DNA from: Candidatus Andeanibacterium colombiense
GTDB taxonomy: Bacteria > Pseudomonadota > Alphaproteobacteria > Sphingomonadales > Sphingomonadaceae
DNA length: 64,000 nucleotides
Direction: 5' to 3'
Assembly: GCA_029202985.1 (NCBI GenBank)
Contig: CP119316.1
Location: 682,001-746,000, forward strand
Each line of letters opens with the position of its first letter. Positions within the stretch are counted from its first letter, which is position 1. Shown piece after piece: positions 58,218-64,000 of the stretch. The notes under the pieces were generated by a model, which saw only the letters and a program-made list of their open reading frames with translations, had not been told where the DNA came from and did not search any database. The position numbers and the translations under genes are program-made.

Positions 58218-60371
58218 ATGAAATCCCGCTTTCTCGTTACCGCCGCGCCGGCACTTTTCGGCGCCATGCTGCTTGCCGGATGGTCCGCGAGCGGCAATGC
58301 CCAGACGGTGAAACCCGCCAGCACCCCCGAGGCCACCGGCCCCTTCGCGCAGGAATCGACCCTGCCGTTCCACGCGCCCGACTTCTCGAAGATCAAGGAC
58401 ACCGACTACCAGCCGGCGGTCGAGCAGGGGATCGCGATCGAGCTGGGCGAGATTGAGGCGATCGCGGACGATCCGGCGGCGCCGACGTTCGACAACACGC
58501 TGGTCGCGATGCAGCGCGCCGGGGCAATGCTGACCCGCGCCTATACGCCGTTCAACCAGATGGTCGCGGCCAATACCAACGATACGCTGGACGCCGCCGA
58601 TACCGCGTTGTCGCCCAAGATCGCCGCGATGCGCGATGCGATCTATCTCAACGACAAGCTCTTCCAGCGGGTCAAGGCGGTCTATGACAATCGCGCGAAG
58701 CTGGGCCTGACCGGCGAAGACGCAATGCTGGCCGAGACGACCTACGCCGATTTCGTCCATGCCGGCGCGCTGCTGACCGCCGCGCAGAAGGAACAGCTCA
58801 AGACGATGAATGCGCGGATCGCCGCGCTCGAAACCGAATTCTCGCAGAAGCTGACCGACGGCACCGCGGCCAAGGCGCCGGTGTTCGACAGCGCCGCCGA
58901 ACTCGCCGGCCTGTCGCAGGCGGAGATCGACGCGGCGGCCGCGCTTGCGGCCAAGATGGGCCAGCCGGGCAAATTCGCGCTGCCGCTGATCAACACCACC
59001 CAGCAGCCGCAGCTGACCCGCCTGACCAACCGCGAGAGCCGCCGCAAATTGTTCGAGGCGAGCATCAACCGCAGCAATGGCGGCGACAAGTACGACACCA
59101 CCGCGATCGTGATCGAGCTGGCGAAATTGCGGGCGCAGCAGGCCGCGCTGCTCGGCCAGCCGAGCTTCGCCGCCTATGCGATGTACGATCGGATGGTCAA
59201 AGACCCGGCCAAGGCGATCAAATTCATGGACGATTTCGTCCCCGCCCTCGCCGCGACCCAGACCCGCGAAGCGAAGATGCTGCAGGACATGGCGAAGTCC
59301 GAAGGGCAGGACATCGCGCTCGAACCTTGGGATTGGGGCTATTATGCGGAGAAGGTCCGCAAGGCGAAGTACGACATCGACGATGCGGCGGTGAAGCCCT
59401 ATTTCGGCGTGTGGAAGACCCTGGAAGACGGCGTGTTCTATGCCGCGAACAAATTCTACGGGATCACCTTCAAGCGCCGCACCGACATCCCGACCTATCA
59501 TCCGGACATGCGGGTCTACACCGTCTACGACAAGGACGGCAGCGAGCTCGGCCTGTTCGAATACGATCCCTTCGCCCGGCCGAACAAGCAGGGCGGTGCG
59601 TGGATGGGCAATTTCGTCGAGCAATCCTATCTGCTCGGCGACAGACCGGTGATCTACAATTCGATCAACATCACCCCGCCCGCCGCCGGCGAGCCCGCGC
59701 TGGCGACCGCCGACGACGTGACGACGATGTTCCACGAATTTGGCCATGCGCTGCACGGCTTCTTCGCGAGCCAGAAATACCCGAGCCTGTCGGGCACCAA
59801 CACCGCGCGCGACTTCGTGGAATTCCCGAGCCAGTTCAACGAGAACTTCGCGTTTCTTCCGGAGATTTTGAACCACTTCGCGCAAAATGCGCAAGGCGAG
59901 ACAATCCCGCCCGAACTGGTCGCGAAGATCGAGGCGGCGAAGAAGTTCAACCAGAGCCTCGAGTTCGGCGAGACGCTGGAGGCCGCGATGCTCGACATGA
60001 AGTGGCACGCCCTCACCCCGGCAAATACGCCGACCGATGCCCAGGCATTCGAGAAGCAGGCCCTCGGCGAGATCAAGCTCGACACCCGGCTGATCCCGCC
60101 GCGCTACCGCACGCCCTACTTCCGCCATATCTGGAGCAACGGCTATTCGGCCGGCTATTACTCCTACATCTGGACCGAGATGCTCGCCCACGATGCATGG
60201 GACTGGGTGGTCACCCACGGCGGCCCGACCCGCGCCAATGGCGAACATATCCGCGCGAGCTTCCTCGGCCAGGGCCACACCAAGGATTACGGCGTGATGT
60301 ACCGCGACTTCGCCGGGCGCGATCCCGGGGTGAAGGCGATGATCGAGGCCCGCGGGCTCGACCAGAAATAG
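58218..60371 (+). CDS. M3 family zinc metallopeptidase (peptidyl-dipeptidase Dcp-like)
   Basis: A 717-residue exported oligopeptidase. The N-terminus (SRFLVTAAPALFGAMLLAGW) is a signal peptide, with processing probably before the QTVKPAS segment. The catalytic motif is MFHEFGHALHGF (His506, Glu507, His510), with a downstream zinc-ligand Glu in FVEFPSQFNENFAF, and the DMKWHAL and HIWSNGYSAGYYSYIW regions of the M3 cap. It degrades short peptides in the periplasm. The ATG at 58218 follows GGAGA. Confidence 0.93.
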   Translation: MKSRFLVTAAPALFGAMLLAGWSASGNAQTVKPASTPEATGPFAQESTLPFHAPDFSKIKDTDYQPAVEQGIAIELGEIEAIADDPAAPTFDNTLVAMQRAGAMLTRAYTPFNQMVAANTNDTLDAADTALSPKIAAMRDAIYLNDKLFQRVKAVYDNRAKLGLTGEDAMLAETTYADFVHAGALLTAAQKEQLKTMNARIAALETEFSQKLTDGTAAKAPVFDSAAELAGLSQAEIDAAAALAAKMGQPGKFALPLINTTQQPQLTRLTNRESRRKLFEASINRSNGGDKYDTTAIVIELAKLRAQQAALLGQPSFAAYAMYDRMVKDPAKAIKFMDDFVPALAATQTREAKMLQDMAKSEGQDIALEPWDWGYYAEKVRKAKYDIDDAAVKPYFGVWKTLEDGVFYAANKFYGITFKRRTDIPTYHPDMRVYTVYDKDGSELGLFEYDPFARPNKQGGAWMGNFVEQSYLLGDRPVIYNSINITPPAAGEPALATADDVTTMFHEFGHALHGFFASQKYPSLSGTNTARDFVEFPSQFNENFAFLPEILNHFAQNAQGETIPPELVAKIEAAKKFNQSLEFGETLEAAMLDMKWHALTPANTPTDAQAFEKQALGEIKLDTRLIPPRYRTPYFRHIWSNGYSAGYYSYIWTEMLAHDAWDWVVTHGGPTRANGEHIRASFLGQGHTKDYGVMYRDFAGRDPGVKAMIEARGLDQK

Positions 60372-60523
60372 GCGGCTTGCCGGCATGGGCGGTATACCGC
60401 GCCAGGGATTAACCCTTGGCGGCGCGGTGTACCGCTTCGGAACGGCCGCGAGACGGCGGCTGCGGGGCGGGATGTTTACGAATACGCGCTACGCGCGTGC
60501 TCCGAACCGCCCGAAAGGCCCCT

Positions 60524-61672
60524 TTGACCCAAGCGACCGCCCTGCCCGACCCACCGCGCCCCGCCGCGCCGCGCCCGGTGCTGCGCGCGCGCAGGCCGCG
60601 GTGGTCGTGGTCGCGAGCCGGGTCGAAGCAGCTCGGCGCGCGGCTGGTCGCGCTGGCGCTGGCGGTGGCGGTGCCGGCCTTCGCCGCGCCGGGCCAGTGG
60701 CGGCCGTTCGAGCTGTTCGGCGGCGCCGCAGCCGGCGCGGTCAAGCCGATGGGCTTCGAAACCCCTGGCGAAAGCTTTCCCGGATCGGCCTTCTATTACC
60801 TCGCCGACGAACCCTACCTCCCGCCCGCCGGCGGTTCGATCGCGGGCGCCGGCAGCGCGGGCTCTTTCGCCGACAGCACGGCCGACGACACGCTGGGCGG
60901 CCCGGCGGCGCATCCGCTGTTCGTCGGCGGCAACCCGGCCGACCGGGCGCGCGCGCTGCAGTGCATGACGATGGCGATCTATTACGAGGCGGCGACCGAA
61001 TCCGACGCGGGTCAGCGCGCGGTGGCGCAGGTGGTGCTCAACCGGGTCGCCCATCCGGCCTTTCCGAACACGGTCTGCGGCGTGGTGTTCCAGGGCTCCG
61101 AACGCGCGACCGGCTGCCAGTTCAGCTTCACCTGCGACGGTTCGCTCGCCCGTGCGCCGGCGCGCAAGTTCTGGGACCGGGCGCAGCAGGTCGCGGCGGC
61201 GGCGCTGTCAGGCGCGGTCTATGCCCCGGTCGGGCTCGCGACCCATTACCACACAATCTATATCCATCCCTATTGGGCGGACAGCCTGACCAACATCACC
61301 ACCATCGGCGCGCATACCTTCTATCGCTGGCGCGGCGCGGCCGGGCTGCTGGCCGCCTTCAGCGACCGCTATGCCGGGGGCGAGCCGCCCGCGGCCCCGC
61401 GCGCGCCGAGTGCCGGTCCCGATCCCGCCGGCGCGCTCGATCCGATCCAGCTCGCGCGGACCTACGAGCAGTCGCTCGCCGCCGCGCGGGCCGCGGCTCT
61501 GCCCGTGGCGGCCGGATCCCATGCGGCGGGACCCGCGTTGCCGCCGCCGGTCTATTCGGCCGAGATCCAGCAGCGCGGGGGCGAGGAACTCTACAAGGGC
61601 GACCGCCTGCCCGGTGCCGGCGAACTCACCGGCGCGCATGCCCAAAGCGGCCAGTGGATCGCGCATCCCTGA
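60524..61672 (+). CDS. Cell wall hydrolase, SleB family
   Basis: A 382-residue protein with one N-terminal hydrophobic segment (LGARLVALALAVAVPAFA) and a SleB/Hydrolase_2 domain with the catalytic Glu region MAIYYEAATESDAGQRAVAQ. It continues LNRVAHPAFPNTVCGVV, GCQFSFTCDG and HYHTIYIHPYWADSLT. It should cleave peptidoglycan glycan strands. The C-terminal third is Ala/Pro-rich linker. The start is uncertain: TTG at 60524 has GAAAGG upstream and a sensible leader. An ATG at 60416 would add 36 residues read from palindromic promoter sequence. Confidence 0.85.
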   Translation: MTQATALPDPPRPAAPRPVLRARRPRWSWSRAGSKQLGARLVALALAVAVPAFAAPGQWRPFELFGGAAAGAVKPMGFETPGESFPGSAFYYLADEPYLPPAGGSIAGAGSAGSFADSTADDTLGGPAAHPLFVGGNPADRARALQCMTMAIYYEAATESDAGQRAVAQVVLNRVAHPAFPNTVCGVVFQGSERATGCQFSFTCDGSLARAPARKFWDRAQQVAAAALSGAVYAPVGLATHYHTIYIHPYWADSLTNITTIGAHTFYRWRGAAGLLAAFSDRYAGGEPPAAPRAPSAGPDPAGALDPIQLARTYEQSLAAARAAALPVAAGSHAAGPALPPPVYSAEIQQRGGEELYKGDRLPGAGELTGAHAQSGQWIAHP

Positions 61673-61875
61673 ACCCCGGCTGTGGAAAACAGCCTAAAAC
61701 ACGCGCCCGTAAGTGCCTGAAGTGCGACGAAATCCGCGTTTAGATTACGGAAACCATGCGCAGGAACGAAGGCTTCAACTTGGCTTATTATAGAGGATGT
61801 CACTGAACAAACGCACCAAACCGCGTCGCACACCCTGCCGGATGACGACGCCCGGATGACGAAAGCTCCAGACCA

Positions 61876-62211
61876 GTGACGATCCGCTTCGCCCTCGCCG
61901 AAGGCCGCCTGCGTCCCCGCCTCAGCCGCGCCGGCGCACGCGCAGCAGTGTCCCCGCCGGCCAACGACAATGCCCCGACCGGGTTCGATGCCGGAGCCGA
62001 GCGCGCGATGCTGGACGCGGCGTTGCGCCAGTTCTCGCAGCACGGAATCGGCGCCGCCGCCCACGCCCGGCACCGGGCCGAAAAGGCGTTCTTCGCCGGA
62101 GACAGCGAGACCTATCGCTGGTGGCTGGGCGTGTGCCGCACGCTCGACCGCCGCATGGCAAATGTCGTGGCCAACCGCGCGGACGCGATCGCCGAGGCAA
62201 AACCCCGGTAA
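61876..62211 (+). CDS. Small hypothetical protein (111 aa)
   Basis: A soluble helical protein with a conserved-looking core: FDAGAERAMLDAALRQFSQH, then AHARHRAEKAFFAGDSETYR and WWLGVCRTLDRRMAN. The N-terminus is Arg/Ala-rich with a VSPPANDNAP linker. It begins with GTG. I know of no function. The preceding 200-bp gap holds no other gene I can support. Confidence 0.7.
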   Translation: MTIRFALAEGRLRPRLSRAGARAAVSPPANDNAPTGFDAGAERAMLDAALRQFSQHGIGAAAHARHRAEKAFFAGDSETYRWWLGVCRTLDRRMANVVANRADAIAEAKPR

Positions 62212-62276
62212 ATCCACGCAAGCACTGGTAAGGGCGTTCTTAACCACTCGGTGACCTCTTCCCGTTAAGCCCACGC

Positions 62277-64000
62277 GTGACGAACGGGAGACGACCTATT
62301 TCCAAGGTCAAGGAAATCCTTGCACGAGCGATGGCCGGCGATGCGCTGGACGATCGCGTACGCCGCAAGCTCGTAACGTCGCTATATTCGCAGCCGGCGA
62401 GCCTTGCGCTCGGCGCGCTGTGCGGGGTCGGCTCGGCCTGGGTGGTCGCCTATTATTCGCACAGCATCTTCATCGTCTCGCTGGCGGTGCTGCTGACCGG
62501 GGTCGCGCTGCTGCGCGTGTTCACCGCCACCCGCCTCGGGCCCGAAAGCGATATCCGCGACATCAAGCGGCTTGAGATGGTCTATGAGCTCGGCGCGTTC
62601 TCCTACGCCTTCCTCGTCGGACTGATCGCCGCGGCCAGCATCGAACTCAAGATCGACCCGCACGCCCAGTTGCTGATGGTCAGCTTCGCGATCGCCTATG
62701 GCACCGGCATTTCCGCGCGCAACGCCGGCCGCCCGATCATCGCGATCGGCCAGCTGTGCCTGTCGCTGATCCCGGTGGTCGTCGCCAGCGCGCTGACCGG
62801 CGAATTCGTGATGATGGTGCTCGCGGTCACCTCGTTCCTGCTGCTGCCGGCGATGGTCTCGATCACCTTCAACGTGTTCGACGTGCTGCGCGAATCCATC
62901 GCCGCGGCCGAGACCAGCCAGCGCATGGCCGACAAGATGCGCGATCTCGCGCGGACCGACGTCGTCACCGGCCTCAGCAACCGCGCCGGCCTCAACCACG
63001 AGATGGTCGAGAAGCTGATGACGATGCACGACGACCAGAAGCTCGCGCTGTTCTGGCTCGATCTCGACAAGTTCAAGGAAGTGAACGACACGCTCGGCCA
63101 TCCGGTCGGCGACCGGGTGCTGTCCGAAGTCGCCCGCCGCCTGCGCGAAACCGCACCCGACGGAGCGACCGTGGCGCGCTTCGGCGGCGACGAATTCATC
63201 GTCGTGTCCGAAGTCGCCAGCCGCGGCGAATGCGAGAAGCTCGCCGGCAGCCTGCTCGAGGAAATCTCGCGCCCCTACCGGATCGACGGCGAGCGGCTGG
63301 AAATCTTCACCTCGATGGGCATCGCGCTGATGCCCGACGACGGCGCCGATCTCGACACGGTGATGCAGAGCGCGGACCTCGCGCTGTATCACGCGAAGGT
63401 CAACGGCCGGAACCAGACCAGCTTCTTCGACGCGTCGATGACCCGCGACCTGATGCGGCGCAAGGAAATCGAGGCCGAGCTGCGCGCGGCGCTGCAGCGC
63501 GACGAACTGTCGATCTTCTTCCAGCCGATCGTCGACCTCGAAACCGGGCGGATCCGCGCATTCGAGGCGCTGGTGCGCTGGTTCCACCCGGAAAAGGGCG
63601 AATTGCGCCCCGACGAATTCATCCCGGTGGCCGAGGAAACCGGCGTGATCATCACGCTCGGCAACTGGATCACCGCCCAGGCGGCCAAGGCCTGTGCCGG
63701 CTGGCCCGAAGACGTGACCATCGCGGTCAACCTCTCGCCGGTCCAGATCAAGGCGCCGGGCTCCGCGCTCGGCATCCTCAACGCGCTCAAGGAAGCCGGG
63801 CTGCACCCGTCGCGGCTCGAACTCGAAGTGACCGAGAGCCTGTTCCTCGACGACAACCAGAACACCTCGCGCTTCATCGAGAAGCTCGCCGAAGCCGGGG
63901 TGCGCTTCGCGCTCGACGATTTCGGCACCGGCTATTCCTCGCTCGGCTACATCAACAAATACCCGTTCAAGAAGATCAAGGTCGACCGCAGCTTCGTTTC
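62277..64000 (+). CDS. Membrane GGDEF-EAL cyclic-di-GMP protein (3' end beyond window)
   Basis: An N-terminal membrane region of about five or six hydrophobic segments (ALGALCGVGSAWVVAYYSHS; MVLAVTSFLLLPAMVSITFN) leads into a GGDEF domain with an intact active site (RFGGDEFIVVSE). An EAL domain follows with FEALVRWFHPEKGE, VAEETGVIITLGNW and DDFGTGYSSLGYINKYPF, and the window ends inside it. Start uncertain: GTG at 62277 opens the frame without a good ribosome site. ATG at 62331 cuts into a conserved-looking basic leader (KVKEILARAMAG). An ATT at 62298 sits seven bases after GGGAG. Confidence 0.92.
   Translation, partial: MTNGRRPISKVKEILARAMAGDALDDRVRRKLVTSLYSQPASLALGALCGVGSAWVVAYYSHSIFIVSLAVLLTGVALLRVFTATRLGPESDIRDIKRLEMVYELGAFSYAFLVGLIAAASIELKIDPHAQLLMVSFAIAYGTGISARNAGRPIIAIGQLCLSLIPVVVASALTGEFVMMVLAVTSFLLLPAMVSITFNVFDVLRESIAAAETSQRMADKMRDLARTDVVTGLSNRAGLNHEMVEKLMTMHDDQKLALFWLDLDKFKEVNDTLGHPVGDRVLSEVARRLRETAPDGATVARFGGDEFIVVSEVASRGECEKLAGSLLEEISRPYRIDGERLEIFTSMGIALMPDDGADLDTVMQSADLALYHAKVNGRNQTSFFDASMTRDLMRRKEIEAELRAALQRDELSIFFQPIVDLETGRIRAFEALVRWFHPEKGELRPDEFIPVAEETGVIITLGNWITAQAAKACAGWPEDVTIAVNLSPVQIKAPGSALGILNALKEAGLHPSRLELEVTESLFLDDNQNTSRFIEKLAEAGVRFALDDFGTGYSSLGYINKYPFKKIKVDRSFV

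Noticed and set aside
58152..60386. 744-codon minus-strand open frame opposite the M3 peptidase
   Set aside because: Antisense shadow. The plus strand has a signal peptide, ribosome site and HEFGH motif.

Overview
The window is 64 kb of GC-rich, densely coded chromosome from an alphaproteobacterium, most likely order Sphingomonadales (genus not resolvable by eye). The evidence is the gene set and order (alaS, recA, cckA, DUF2062, smpB, dapA), the GTTC-N7-GTTC type of LexA box upstream of recA and uvrA, the sphingomonad-style RlmN, DUF4169 and HTH proteins, and many dispersed palindromic repeats. I saw no rRNA, tRNA, IS element, prophage or CRISPR array.

Layout. 1-11.7 kb is core genome on the minus strand: alaS (3' end cut by the window edge), a methyltransferase, recA with an SOS box, two tandem DUF4139 proteins, the cell-cycle hybrid kinase CckA translationally coupled to a DUF2062 membrane protein, and smpB. 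11.7-20.1 kb holds an S9 peptidase, an acyl-CoA-dehydrogenase-fold protein, a PAS-GGDEF-EAL protein, dapA and a soluble lytic transglycosylase. 20.4-25.7 kb has a secreted protein, a four-gene greB operon with overlapping stops and starts, an outer-membrane beta-barrel, rlmN carrying an in-frame repeat insertion, and a divergent HxlR regulator/azoreductase pair. 25.8-30.1 kb has two paralogous glycine-zipper proteins bracketing a phzF gene, then a coupled amidohydrolase-MOSC-DUF1801 operon. 30.4-32.6 kb is a coupled SDR, cytochrome b and Tat-exported molybdoprotein operon. 32.6-37.9 kb has two tandem cyclopropane-fatty-acid synthases, a MATE transporter and argG. 37.9-38.8 kb is non-coding, with a possible small RNA. 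38.8-42.4 kb has rlpA, a CHRD protein, an HExxH lipoprotein and an HTH protein whose linker is built from repeats.

Two regions stand out. (1) 42.4-44.25 kb is an AT-rich foreign island with a DprA-like protein overlapping a ComF-type phosphoribosyltransferase. Its promoter region carries three LexA half-sites in direct repeat at 11-bp spacing, flanked by two perfect inverted DnaA boxes. This looks like an SOS- and replication-responsive DNA-handling or defence module. (2) 48.1-57.0 kb is a Slam-type (type XI) secretion locus: a TPR plus beta-barrel Slam followed by four tandem TbpB-like lipoproteins with Pro/Thr tethers of different lengths and one, one, two and three C-lobe-like modules. The last gene is split by a frameshift. 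No TonB-dependent receptor is nearby, so the cargo role is unknown.

57.2-64 kb returns to housekeeping envelope functions: two small secreted proteins, an M3 metallopeptidase, a SleB-type cell-wall hydrolase, a small hypothetical protein, and a membrane GGDEF-EAL protein cut by the window end.
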